This document shows, piece after piece, positions 8,269-18,901 of a stretch of 39,297 nt of DNA. The stretch covers positions 1,833,675 to 1,872,971 of the forward strand of contig JAHNZQ020000016.1 of NCBI GenBank assembly GCA_019155205.2. Reading direction: 5' to 3'. Made by a program: the position numbers and the translations under genes. The stretch's first letter is position 1; each line of letters opens with the position of its first letter. This stretch comes from Gracilaria vermiculophylla (lineage: Eukaryota; Rhodophyta; Florideophyceae; Gracilariales; Gracilariaceae). Below the pieces are notes generated by a model. That model had not been told where the DNA came from. It saw nothing but the letters and a program-made list of their open reading frames with translations, and searched no databases.

Positions 8269-10344
8269 ATGAAATCGCTCCTTGCCATGGTGCTCATTTC
8301 CTTCCCCGCAGCTCCTTGTCTGCCTTCTCAGCGTATCCCGCAGTGACGTCTTTACACGGCTCCGTCCCATGTCGGGTGTATAACGGCGAGGCTTTCACCT
8401 AGTGCCCGTCCGTCGATCTCCTCTGGTGCTACTACAAATTCAGTCTCCGTCCTTCCAGCTACGTACACCTTCGGGATGACTTCTCCGACCCAGACTCCTA
8501 CTTTTGAGTCTCACCCTGAGGTTTATCACACCTCCACTGGTGCGCCTCTCTGCCCAGGTGAGCATTTCGGCCATAATGCAACACGGGTCTTTATGCCCTT
8601 TCATGACAGGCGCGTCAGTCTCCCTTGCTCCGCGGAAGATTTCATTCCCCATTTTGGATCGTAGTTTCAGGCACTGCGGTTTTGCGTGGTACCGGGGGTC
8701 GCTTGAAACGACCAGAAGCAGGACAGTGTGGACGCCTTCAGTGCTCTCTGGCTGCAAATTCCGGTGCACGGTGACAACACTCCGACCACAGTTGGACGCT
8801 GCGACACTCCTTACCTCAGGTCTGCCGAAAAGCGTGAGATTCAGTCTCGACTCCAGCTCCTCCTGCACAGAGAATGTGCACAACAGCGAGCGGGGTGTCT
8901 ATGAAGCATCGCCGATGGAGGTTAAACCTTTGTGCTACTTCCACCCGATCCTCCTTACGATCGCCTCTACTTGCTCAATCGAAACCGATAAGGGACGCAC
9001 CTTGCAGGTGAGACACGAGTGCGGAACACCTTCGGATACTTCTATGGTTGGCACGACACGGAGTTCCATGACATGCCTTCCGGGCAACGTCCGAAATTTA
9101 ATTTCAAGATGAAAGACTCCTGAAGGGTCCATTGGGTCTCTGCGCACCTTTGTGTGGCGACGCCTATCGCGTTCGCGTATCATACCTCACAGGTCCTGAA
9201 TCCACATGACTCCTTAGGATATTTAATCATGTTTTTCGCCTCGACGGAATTCGCGGTCGGCACACTAACAGCTTATCTCCAGGCAGTATATGAGGGTGTC
9301 AGTTACTACACTCGGTGTCTCGACGATCGCCTCTACTAGGGTTCCACTTATCAGGCAAGCGCCGGACGTTTGCTCCCCTTTTTGATGGCACTTATCAAGG
9401 TCATTCGCTCATTAGGGATTCAGAACCTGGTTAAAGGTACCTTATGGAGCGAGTCTGGGGTAGAGACGCTGCTTGATCTCAACCTTTATGTGGCATGGAA
9501 CGATACGCCGGTCTTATCTAGGTATGATTATGGCGAAAACAAGTTTCACCCCATTGTCAGGAGCCCTAATGAAGACAATGATAGGCGAGCCTACCCGGCC
9601 CTCCCCCGCTTCGAAGCTTCTCTGGTTCATCAGATGTCACAGCTGCATGTCCCTGAATATGATGCTATGGTGCGGAGCCTAGCAGTCTAAACGCGACTTC
9701 CGTCACTAGCTCCGTGACAGACCGTGGCTGCGCTCGCCGATGTTGTGTGTTGTGGCGTGTCTTCCTGCGGCGACGACTGGTGTGATTCTTATGGAGGAGA
9801 AAGAGTTACTCCCGTCCCGGCTAATCCGGCCTCGATGGTGCAGCCCCGTTTGAGAAGCGTCCCAGTCCCCATTATTCATCCTCGCCCGCAAAGCGTCACT
9901 GCTCCTGTGGCAGCTTCACCTCCAGTGCCAGCTACTCTTCTCTTGTCCTTGCCATTCTATGCGGCCGTGCCGGCAGCGTCCTCCCGGGAGCCTACCACTT
10001 TGACTGCTCCGCCGTCCGCGACTCCTTCTGTGGTGGCTGTTACGTCGTTGGCAGGGGTTGTCACTTCCGGCGCATCCCCCGGCCGCTCGTCCTCTGGGGC
10101 TCTTGGTTCCGTCTTTCAGGAGTTGGTACAGGCGTGCCTGGTGACGGGTTCGCCTGGGCGTACTTCTCCTCTAGAGGCCCTGCGCGATGTTCGTGACTGG
10201 GTCCTTGAGCTTCAGAGGGCACAGGTGGACCGAGCCATGACGGCTGCCATTAAAGAGAGCCTAAAGGAGCTCATTGAGGGCCAAGCTCTCGCAGAGAAGG
10301 CTTGCCTGAGTGCGGAGCATGCGACGCGGATCGGCAACTTGTAG
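8269..10344 (+). pseudogene. Antisense accessory ORF (aORF), E1 copy, function unknown
   Basis: Opposite in strand to E1 gag-pol. One reading frame can be followed for 692 codons from ATG 8269 (LDM... aligns with the E2 start) to TAG 10342-10344. It has about ten premature stops (for example 8344, 8662, 8704, 9121, 9337, 9688) but no net frameshift relative to E2. Stops at 8704, 8977, 9121 and 9337 fall on codons that are TGG in E2. Recognisable blocks shared with E2 are PEVYHTSTGA, CDTPYLR, FGYFYGWH.TEFH, TEFAVGTLTAYLQAVYEG, LLDLNLYVAWNDTP, YDYGE and IVRSPN. A proline-rich part has VQPRLRSVP, and the C-terminal region is helical. I do not recognise the family. Distance to the end of the convergent integrase frame is about 0.3 kb. 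Confidence 0.75.
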
Positions 10345-10619
10345 GCGAAAATACCCTGGCAATGGGAGATAATCCACGTAGCGTCAGAACAAAGTACTCT
10401 TGCGGTGATGCAGAGGCTCTCTGACTGGTGACTGTAATACATAGTGGCCGTCCCCGAGCGCCCAAGCACAAGAAATGCCCCTGCAGAAGCGCTCAACAAG
10501 CGAGCAACGGCTGTCTGGAGGCAAAAAAGGACAACTCCAAGGGGGGGGGAAGATAGCAGAAAACGAAAACAACTCTTGTTTGAGGCCTCATTATCTTTTC
10601 TTAACAGAAACACCTATGC
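10345..10619. other. Tail-to-tail gap between aORF and integrase in E1
   Basis: Short non-coding stretch where the plus-strand aORF and the minus-strand pol converge. It corresponds to E2 20993-21260 and contains a run of nine G at about 10543. No hairpin terminator is evident. Confidence 0.4.
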
Positions 10620-12425
10620 GGGAAGTGTATATCCGCTCTAGATGGGCGTGGTAATGTCTGAGAAAATTCTCCGGAACGTGTCCCGGAGGCTCTTTCGTAT
10701 CATACTTTGAGGCGTACCCGTACCAGCAGCCAGTGGTCTGTCAGTGAGAAACACTTGTTGGATAAGGTGCCTATGCTGTCACTGACAACTAAATGTTCCG
10801 GGGACCATGGGCTGTGTTTAATGTTGACTTTGTGTGGTACACGTGTGCAGCTGTGCTATTCGGCACGTTGTTCACTACCATATGGTTTCCAGGTGAACAC
10901 ATTGCATACTCAGCTTAATGTACACCAGATATGGTCTAGTGTAATGTGCCTCGTAATGGTAACTATACACACACATTGCTGTATGGACACGAGTGGTGGC
11001 GGAATACAGAAAGTGTAAGGTGGTTGAGTGAAGTTGTGCATTGTAATGGTCTCGTGAGTGTACGGAACTGTCATGCCTTGTTGTGCCTTGCTGTTGTAAG
11101 CATTATTGAATTGTGGCTAGTACATTTATGTCATCTTACAATATGATTGGTAGTATTAAGTGTCTCGCCTTTTTAGTGTAATTTCTAATGCAACCTAATC
11201 GGTGCGACTGAGACACTATATAAGTCGTGGTCGAGGCACCTCCAAGTAAATCAAAGCCAGAGCTGGCGAACTTCCTTTGCATCCCCTCAACTTTGCCTTG
11301 CCCCTCTGACCTCCAATAACACTATGGTCCATCGCATAAAAGATATCACCTTGAGGGGTCCTGATGGCGTCTGGGGCTTCCATTAATGGTTCACCGAGAG
11401 GTGTGATGGGATTTCCAGTATTCATCAGTGTCGTCGCTCCTGTGGTGGTTAGAGTAGGAATATCCACGGGTGGCCCCTGAAGTGAGGCAGCGGGCGTTCC
11501 TGAATGGCTCGGCGTCGGGACTTTCGTCACCACATCATTTTGGACGACGTTTCGGAGCCCATTTCCCTCGAGGACGACAATGTCTCTGTAGATGTTAAGG
11601 ATTTTGTAAGGCCGTAAGGAGTTTGGCGCAAACTTGTGCGTGATTTTCGGGGGTTCATCGGGCTTATCTTTTCGTTCGTCGAGGAAAACATCATCGCCTT
11701 CCTTCGCGTGAGGGCCTTCTGTCACCTTTTGGTCGAAATCTTGTTTAGATATTTGAGGCTCTCTTTTGCGAGGGAGAGTATGTCCTCATAGCGCCTAAAA
11801 ATTAGGCGCTTTGCTTGGGCCGCTGTTGGTGCCTGTGCTCCATCCGCGCGGTGTGCGGTGGCGTTTGCCGCTACAACGGCACTACGCGGGACGCGCAAGA
11901 GCACCAGATTAGAAGGAGCGATCCCTGTGGAGCGGTGCACCTACAGGTTGTATGCATACAGCGGGCCCACGTATTCGTCCCGAACCCTCTGGTGATCTGC
12001 AACGAAAGGTTTCAACCTTGAGACGAATGTTTTGTTAAACCTCTCTGCCTGTCAGTTTGATCTGGGAGTGGTATGCTGTGGTGTAAAACTGCTTCATCCA
12101 CAGCATTCCGGAGATGGAGCTGAATAGCTTCGCCTCCAACTGGAGTCAATTTTCCGTAAGGAGATGCGACGGGATACCATATGGGTAGTGCCAATTCTCC
12201 AGAAAGGTGTCGGCAATAACTGCTGGAGTGCTGCTCCGGAGGGGAATGGCGCGCATGATCAGCGAGAGCCGATCGTTGATGACGAGGATATATCAGTATC
12301 CTTCCTCCGACTTACGATGAGGCCCCAAAACATCCACGGCCATGAACTCTAAAGGTCCTGAATGCGGAAACAGGGTCAGTGGTGTTTGATGTCTGCGCAT
12401 ACAATGGCAAAACATTAGAGCTCCG
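10620..12425 (-). pseudogene. Integrase core, GPY/F region and split chromodomain (E1)
   Basis: Minus-strand integrase lacking its zinc-binding N terminus, which is lost with the deletion near 12425. Core remnants: AVDVLGP (first D kept), the second-D block reads LLTENW instead of LTDNG, and the AERFN block is shifted out of frame. The C-terminal part (11725-11216) is open and includes a GPY-like SLRPYKIL and the MEAPDAI linker. The chromodomain start (MDHSVIGGQ) is separated by an insertion from its second half (about 10729-10645), which still reads YGYASK.DTKEPP and VPENFLRHYHAHL. Inactive as catalyst. Confidence 0.75.
10731..11290 (+). mobile_element. Unclassified ~0.56-kb insertion in the E1 chromodomain (solo LTR candidate)
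   Basis: Absent from E2, where sequence runs straight through the chromodomain. The left border is near TGTCAGTGAGAAAC. Composition is TG/TA-rich and unlike the element. A TATA-like ACTATATAAG occurs at about 11214-11223, some 70-80 bp before the right border. That fits a plus-oriented LTR (U3 with TATA, short R-U5), but a convincing target duplication and a second copy are lacking. It could also be a SINE-like or MITE insertion. Borders are accurate to about 20 bp. Confidence 0.45.
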
Positions 12426-13600
12426 AGGTGGAATACTTCCGTTCCGTAGGTGAACGGCTTTGACTCCCGTATCCTATAGGTTGAAGTCCACCTTCAAATT
12501 GTTCCTTCAGAAGGGGTCATCCGACCTGATACTTACAGGCGTCTGTCTCCAGCACCATTCGGCCGTTACACTTCGGGAGAACCAAGATCAGTGGATCTAT
12601 TAGTTTCCCCTTCAAGGTGTTAAACGCTCCGAACTCTTCGTCCGTCAGCACAGCCAATTGCGTTAGTTTTTATTTCTCCACGAGGTGATTTAGCGGCGCC
12701 GCATTACAAGAGAAATTTGGAACGAACCTCCGAAATACATTATACAACCCGAGGAAGAAGGGGGGCTTCGTATGATTTGTGGGAGGGTGAGCTCCCTTGA
12801 TGGCCTCTCAAATCTTCGTGGAAACCTGTTTGTGGCCCTAGATCACAATGTGCCCCATGTAATTTACCAAGGACGTGAAAAAGAAACTCTCATCCAGCTT
12901 CAAGGGGAGTCCAGCATTCATCAGGAGTTGAAGCACATCCTTCAGATGCACAATGGGCTCCTTCACGCTGCAGGAGTATAAGTAGAGATCTCCAATATAC
13001 ATCAGGGCGTATTGTCACTTCATATTCGACAGGATTATATCCATCGCTACTTGGGACGTGTCGGGTGCATTCTTCTATCCAAATGGGATCCATAGGAATC
13101 TGAAAAATCCACAGGGGAAAGTGAACGTAGTCTTGTACTTATCGGAGTCATCCATGCCAATTATCCAGCACCCACTGTTAGCATCCAGCATGAAGAGAAC
13201 GGATGCATCACCAAAGCAGTGAATACATTCATCCATACGGGATATCGGGTACGAATCGCGTATCGCCACCTCATTGAGGCGTCTATAGTCAACATAAAAC
13301 TTCAATTAGCCATCTTTCTTCTTCAAAAACACCACTGGCGACGCCCGTTTGGAAATGGAGGGCTCCAAAACGCTCTTAGCTAACAGGCACTGGACCTCAT
13401 TGCGTTCGAAATCGCGCGAATATGGTCGGGCCTTCCTCGGGAGTGAATGTAACGGTTTGGAATCAGGTGTGAGCTAGATCTGGGGCTTTCGAAGGCTAAC
13501 CTGACCAAGGCAACCAGACCACACTTCCTCAAGGGCGGATAGCATCTCCACTATACTACAGAGATACTCTTCTAAATCTTCGCCAATTTGGAGCTTCTCC
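12426..13600 (-). pseudogene. Reverse transcriptase / RNase H remnant (E1)
   Basis: Minus-strand RT. At 13305-13075, FYVDYRRLNEVAIRDSYPISRMDECI, SVLFMLDANSGC (catalytic D block) and FCGFF-type text; then YIGDLYLYS near 12970 in place of the YIDD motif of E2. This has lost one catalytic aspartate by the visible sequence. The RT thumb and the RNase H start (ILVLPK, TDACKYQVG) follow to about 12430. Beyond that, about 0.75 kb present in E2 (22515-23265: rest of RNase H, tether, integrase zinc finger) is deleted. There are multiple stops. Confidence 0.8.
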
Positions 13601-14688
13601 TGCTAGGTGGCAAGACTCTGTTCCTCTAGAGTCATTGATGTCGCTTTAGCCTCCATGGTGGCGATTGCATCGCGTTCCACAAATTCTTCCGCACGAGAAA
13701 GATGAGAAAGCCCTCCAGGGGCGGGAAGTGCCCGTCCGACGACAGTTCCTTTCTGGAGCCGTAAAGGGGACTCCTTAAGATTAGCAAGAACGATACTGAA
13801 GGAAATATTTGGCACTATTTCCATAACGCCCTTCGCCATAATACAGTGCTGCTTCATCGTCAGGTTTGGACTCCGCTGTAGGAATGAAAGGCCAGATGCA
13901 GAGGTCTGCACCTAAACTTTGGGCTGACCCCTCGCTGGTATTTCCATGCTCTTTACGATTCAAAGCTTGTTTGACTGCATCTCCTTTGGAAGATTACCCA
14001 CGTGACGCGCGTTGGCACCCGGTCCTGGAGATGCGGATACGATACCTGCAGGGTTGGCGTCTTAAAGCATCACCTTCTGAAGGCGTGGTTATGTTTCACG
14101 TACATACCAATCCACAAAGAAAGTGACCCATATTCATTGTGCTGCCAATTTGGTCACCACGAGGAACCCTACCGTCACATGCGAGAAGCCCAGCTGGAGA
14201 TACAAGGGTAATGCTCTGAGGATGGTCAATGCTCGGCACGACGCATCGCGCACAGTAAGGAGCTTGCCAGTACTCATGTTGCCGATCGCTGACCGCGGAA
14301 GCACGTCGGCATGCACCAGACTGGGGCCAACTACGGTGTCGAGGATAGCCCGAACCGTCATGGAGGCGAGCGGAGAGCACCCGATAGAAGCAAATACTAT
14401 GTAATTATCACGGCGGAGCGTGCAAAGAGACTCGTCAAAGACGTCGGATAGGTCCAAAGTGATTGGGGGGCCCGCTGATTCTGCGTAGACCATGCAGACG
14501 GCTTCTCCCATTATCCTAAAGGCGACCTCTTTTGAGACGAGGCTCGATAGTGAGGAGACACGCGGAGCCTCTACGCGTGACCCCGAGGGGTTTCCTGGTT
14601 GGAAGTGAGCTGAGATCCAGTAGAGGACGGCTGCTGCGGCTGCGCATTTGGATGCGCCGTATTCCCTTGGGGTGAAACCGACTTGCAT
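13601..14688 (-). pseudogene. Retropepsin-type protease region (E1)
   Basis: Aspartic protease between gag and RT that would cleave the polyprotein. The open stretch 14688-14134 contains FASIGCSPLASMTVRAILDT, then VVGPSLVHADVLPRS. The active-site triad DTG of E2 reads DTV here, predicted to disable it. The C-terminal part and the linker to RT (13911-13603, LKESPLRLQKGTVVGRAL) lie in other frames. They match E2 at 24623-24378. Confidence 0.75.
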
Positions 14689-16843
14689 ACAAAACCCTAC
14701 GCTGACGGCATAAGTGACAGTGAGACATGCTGCACTCTAACTGGAGCGCGGTAACCGTTGTTTCTTTGAGAAGAGCGGATATTCTGATACGCAGCTCGAT
14801 AATTTCTGCTCTCCATTGGTGTGTACTTTACGTCCAAGGCGTTCTTCTCCTGTGCCTACGTGAAGGAAGCCCTCGTTAATGGGGTGAGAGTAGTACAGTG
14901 TACTGGCTCTCGAGACAAGCAAATCCTGCAAGGCGGTGGGTAGCCTCGACGGTTCGCAAATCGTACACTTCTATAAGATCTTCATGAGGCGTACAAGGCA
15001 GTAAACCATGATGTTCTCATCCTAGACGGTGCTACAGAAGATAAGGCGTATGTGAGGGCAAGAGCCTCTTGCTCTTTCTCTAGCGCGAGCTCGTCAACCT
15101 CCTATAAGGTGCTGGATTCCAACATCAGTGCGAATGCTCTACGGTTTGTAAAGGCCATTGTCTTGTCCAAAAGTTGGGCATGGCTGGGGTGAAAGGCACA
15201 GTGGGTATTCCCACGGGATTCTGTGAGACATGCTAGCTCCGTAACGGTGTTCTTCGGGTGCGTTGTAAAGTGAATACATACCCTGAGGCGGATTGAGGGA
15301 GGGTGTCTCTCGACAAAAAACGACTTTAACAGCCGTTATGAGTACACGTTCCCAGATTGTAAGGCTTCGTCAAAAACGTATGCAAAAACCCCGTTTCTGT
15401 CATTCCCGTTTACTGGCTATAATAGGTGACTTGAGCATCAGCATTGGCTATGAACTAAACCGATGCATACCTTATAAGGAGGAAATTCACCACCTCGAGG
15501 TACGTCGTCAAGATTTCAGTGCCAGGATCATCCACAATGGTGCTCTCCCCCGTGAGGCGTGGCTGCACCAACGAGTTCGCTTGACCTGTGAGGTAGAACT
15601 GAGAGCACCAGATGGTGGCACCTTCACGGACAGTATTGGTATCACACGCCGAACTAAAGCATGTTAGATAATCCAACACCGTGATGGGGTCTTCATCTGA
15701 GACGGAGTGCTTCTTCATTTGGATGTCCATGCGGCGTTGGATCTTCGTAAATCGTTTAGCAACCAACGCGTCGTAAAACTTGGAGCGATGATTCAACCGA
15801 CAGGTGTCATAATCCACGACTTTGGCGAAGATATCGTTAGGCGGGACGCCCTTTCTGACCCTTCTACTGCTTTTCGCCGAAAGAGATATACTTTCCTCCG
15901 AGCTGGAGCTGTTGAAGGATTCAGAATCTGAGCCTCTATTCGAATCGGTGTCTTGCTTACTGCTTTTCTCCCTCTGTTTCTCCCGGCGTCTTTCCCATAG
16001 GTTATATGGATGCCTGATGACATTCCTGTTTTCGCGATTTACCTGAGCAGTATTCTGTCCATCTGTTCTTAAGTGAAGTAGTTTGCGACCTGTTTCCTGT
16101 CCTCCTCCGTCAAACGACAGGTCCAGACGAGTAATATCAATATTACTGAGTTGTTTCCATGTCCCAATGGCAGAATCCTTTTCTTATCTGGCGTCGAGGG
16201 AGGCCGTATGCTGTCCTTCTTTGCCCGGGGTCACCTTAGGTGTTTATAGAGGGAAACTTCCCTCTACGGAAGTATGAATTTGAAACGCCAATGCGGGGAG
16301 CAGCTGCGCGGTCTGAAAACGAACCTCCGCATGGATAATATCTTAGATCACCTCTGCGAAGGGGTCCAAATGCAGTAAAGCATCTCCGGCTCGGTGAGCT
16401 CTGTCCAGTGCGATTTCATTCACAAGAATGTGGAGCCGCGCTCCAAAATGTGCTTCAACGCCCGCAAAAATTTCGGCCAGCTCATGCGAGAGCCAATGTG
16501 TGAGGCGCGGGGCCAGGAACTCCAACAAAGAGTTAGCCTTCGGGTATTCCCGCCCCAGCAGCTCCTGATATGACGGATGCGGTGCCGTGTGCAGTTATTC
16601 AACCTCCACTTCGACGTTCTTCGGTGGTGTCGTGGGGGATTCCGCATGCCTTCGATCGTGCACTCTCCTAAGGGGAATCCTGAAACGCTCCACAGAAGAG
16701 CAAGTATTCTTAAGGAGACTTCCAGGGTCCTCAAGTCTGAGAGCCATCTCTTAGTGAGCGCTGCGCATGCTACGCCCACCGATGGATTGGGTTGCTTGAG
16801 GATCCTGTAAAAGTTTTTCCACTGGGGGCTCCGAGGGGTCTAT
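14689..16843 (-). pseudogene. Gag polyprotein remnant (E1)
   Basis: Structural protein of the virus-like particle. The E2 start ATG corresponds to ATA at 16843-16841. Conserved parts: the N-terminal helical region at 16528-16343 (LEFLAPRLTHWLSHELAE), a GQ[DN]T-repeat linker, the capsid core at 15817-15455 (KHSVSDEDPITVLDYLTCF, FYLTGQANSLVQPRLTGES), and a cysteine motif CRICLSREPVHC near 14930-14895. All of it is broken by stops and frameshifts. Confidence 0.75.
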
Positions 16844-16998
16844 ATAGGAGTAGGTCGGGGGTGATTTCCTTCCATTTCCGAATCCTCTCGAGGAAGAATT
16901 CTACTGCTGGGATCCGATCGCTGTAAACTGGAAATACTGTCCTGTCATGACTCTTGGAAATCATTTAGGAAACTGATCGTCCAGAACGGGAGACTTGT

Positions 16999-17460
16999 TG
17001 TTGTATCATCAGTTCTATTTTCGAGGTTATAGCAGACAACGTCCGTGACGAGTTTTTAGTGTCTCCAAAAGCCCCGAGTTCCTGAAGAAGGTCTCCAGAA
17101 ATGACGGTCAAGAGCCAAGAGAATCTTGAAAGGGGGTCTGCAAGCATCACGCGCGTAAAGGGTCTCACTGGGTGGATAGTTCTCCTACAGGTGCAGCTCT
17201 GAGGAAACCTCGGGATCGGCGGCTCAAGAACCTTAAGGCGTTCTACAAAAATTTCCAATCGGAAAAAATAGAAGAATAATCAAGGATGCTTGGTGTACAT
17301 TCTCCAAAGATGAACCTCTACCGACAGATTAAGCACCGTGCCGAGAGCCTTCCTGGACAGGTCTCTCTACTGTAATAATTACCTGGACAAACTATTGAAA
17401 ACAAATCTAAACTCTACAATTCCTTAAGGACAGTATCACCTTAAGATCCACTGTAGTTCA
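16999..17460 (-). repeat. E1 5' LTR
   Basis: 462 bp, starting TGTTGTATCATCAG and ending CTGTAGTTCA on the plus strand. It pairs with 7268-7725 and shares the same absence of the 94-bp block. Just inside (plus 16986-16994) the sequence cgggagac corresponds to the E2 primer-binding site but with the TGG changed. Confidence 0.85.
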
Positions 17461-17465
17461 GGTAT

Positions 17466-17695
17466 ATTACAGGAAAAGTTCACCAAACTTACGGAAACTG
17501 CCTCAATCACAGGACTTGCTGGATCCCCGGTTTCTCCATTTGTCTTCCTACTATACTCGTTTCCACGGCATGGCCTCGGGGTTCCGCCCGGCATGTAGGC
17601 ATCGTCTGAGAAAGGCTTTGCCTCTGAACCACCTCTCGAGAGAAAGGTTACGAACATCCTTCGTGGTAATTTCCACTTTGGGACAATGTACTACA
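17466..17695 (+). repeat. E3 5' LTR, right portion
   Basis: Continues the E3 LTR after E1: attacagga..., homologous to 38637-38866 (shared 'tgcctcaatca', 'ggatcccc', 'ctgcctctga(a/t)cca', 'gaaaggtt'). Ends GTACTACA. No standard TGG primer-binding site follows at 17696. Confidence 0.85.
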
Positions 17696-17835
17696 AAAAG
17701 GTTTCTAGACTTAGAAATTGAGATCCACTTGCAGATTTTCTTTGAGGTCCTTTTCTTCATTGGTTGTCCATTTCGGAACTCACCCATTAAGATGTTTTCA
17801 CCGTCATGAAGGATAATTCCGATGGCCCGGAAACC
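17696..17835 (+). other. E3 leader, left part
   Basis: 140 bp between the E3 5' LTR and E2. It ends AAACC, which pairs with AAACG at 28377-28381 as the E2 target duplication (four of five bases). The leader resumes on the far side of E2. Confidence 0.6.
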
Positions 17836-18389
17836 TGTGGTACTGTCAGCCCTTCTTTCGAGGTAGTAGAGCACAACGTCCGTTAGGATTTTTTGTTGAA
17901 TGCAAAGGGGCGTGTTCCTAAGGGTGGTCTCCGGTATCCGCTTTCGCGAGCCGGGGGATTTCTTAAAAGAGATCCATAAACACCAAGCGGAGAAGGAGGT
18001 TCACTGGGCGGACAATGCTCCTACAGGCACTGCTATGATGCGATCTGGGGATCGGCGGCTTAGAAACCTGAGGATGATCGACGAGAATTTCCAACCGAAA
18101 AAGTAGATGAGGACTAAAGGGTGCTTGTCTTAACTACCCCAGAGGTGGAGCTCAACCGGCAGATTAAGTATCAAGCTGGGTGGCCGCTTGGGCAGGTCTT
18201 CCTACTGTAGTAAATACCTGCATAAATTAACTAAAATAAATATAAATTCTACCGTCCCTTAAGGATACTATAGCGCACGCAGACATGTTTATGAACCAAG
18301 TGGCTCAGCTAATAAAACACGAGCCCTCCTTAGAAATATCACGCCATACAACCACACTACCATTGTTCCTTAGGAGCCACTGTACTACA
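17836..18389 (-). repeat. E2 3' LTR
   Basis: 554 bp, plus strand TGTGGTACTGTCAG ... CACTGTACTACA. Homologous copies at 27825-28376, 28581-29132 and (reversed) 37980-38532, plus shorter E1 forms. In element orientation, an AT-rich stretch (ttatatttattttag, plus about 18233-18247) is a possible TATA region. Confidence 0.9.
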
Positions 18390-18402
18390 TACCCCCTTTC
18401 TT
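18390..18402 (-). promoter_or_regulatory. E2 polypurine tract
   Basis: On the minus strand AAAGAAAGGGGGTA lies immediately before the 3' LTR; same position and core (AAAGGGGG-like) as in E1. It primes plus-strand DNA synthesis. Confidence 0.75.
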
Positions 18403-18901
18403 TAATTGCACCACGTCTTCGAGGTGCGTCTTCCGATTCCTTGACCCTTGGGGTAACTCCTATCGGTATTGATGCACGCGCGGCCTCCGGCGATTGACAC
18501 ATTTTCTCCTTCAGGCGTTCCTTCACACTTTCCTACTCCTGTGCGGCGTACCGCCGTGGGCTTGCGTTTTATCCCTTAAGGTGTTTGCGGGGCCTGCTCC
18601 TCCTTGCCTCGGTTGCGTTTCCTCCGTTTTAACGTAACCCGTTGGTGCTGTCACGCCAGTCGGCGGCGTGAGCTTCCGCACACTTCAGCGTGTCATGCGC
18701 GGTGTAGGCGCAAGACCTCCGTGACCGGATCTTGGGTCAGTCCAGAGCGGAGACCGACACCGTCAAGGCGCGTGAAGCTCTGATTCCTTCGGGGTTTCTC
18801 CTTTGGGAAACACCCGCTTCGTCGTGTCCGTTCGTTTAGTCTCCGTGAAGATGCAAGTCTCATAACCCTCTGGTCTGCGCCTCCTTCAGCCTACGCTAGA
18901 C
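18403..18901. other. Region upstream of E2 antisense ORF
   Basis: About 500 bp with stops in the aORF frame. Partial conservation with E1 7739-8268 includes PVGG-encoding sequence. This is where a promoter for the antisense ORF would lie unless transcription starts in the LTR. No definite promoter element was found. Confidence 0.4.

Larger units (their letters stand above)
7268..17460 (-). mobile_element. Gypsy/chromovirus-type LTR retrotransposon E1, nested in the E3 5' LTR
   Basis: 10.2-kb minus-oriented element bounded by LTRs at 16999-17460 (5') and 7268-7725 (3'). It carries gag, retropepsin, RT, a damaged RNase H/integrase and the antisense ORF on the plus strand. It aligns along its length with E2. 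The size difference is explained by shorter LTRs (about 94 bp each), a roughly 0.75-kb deletion near 12425 and a roughly 0.56-kb insertion near 10731-11290. It is more decayed than E2. Confidence 0.85.

Noticed and set aside
8504..9112. 202-residue open frame on the plus strand in E1
   Set aside because: It is one frame off from the aORF, which is aligned with E2 through this region. It has no E2 equivalent and is a shadow left open by chance.
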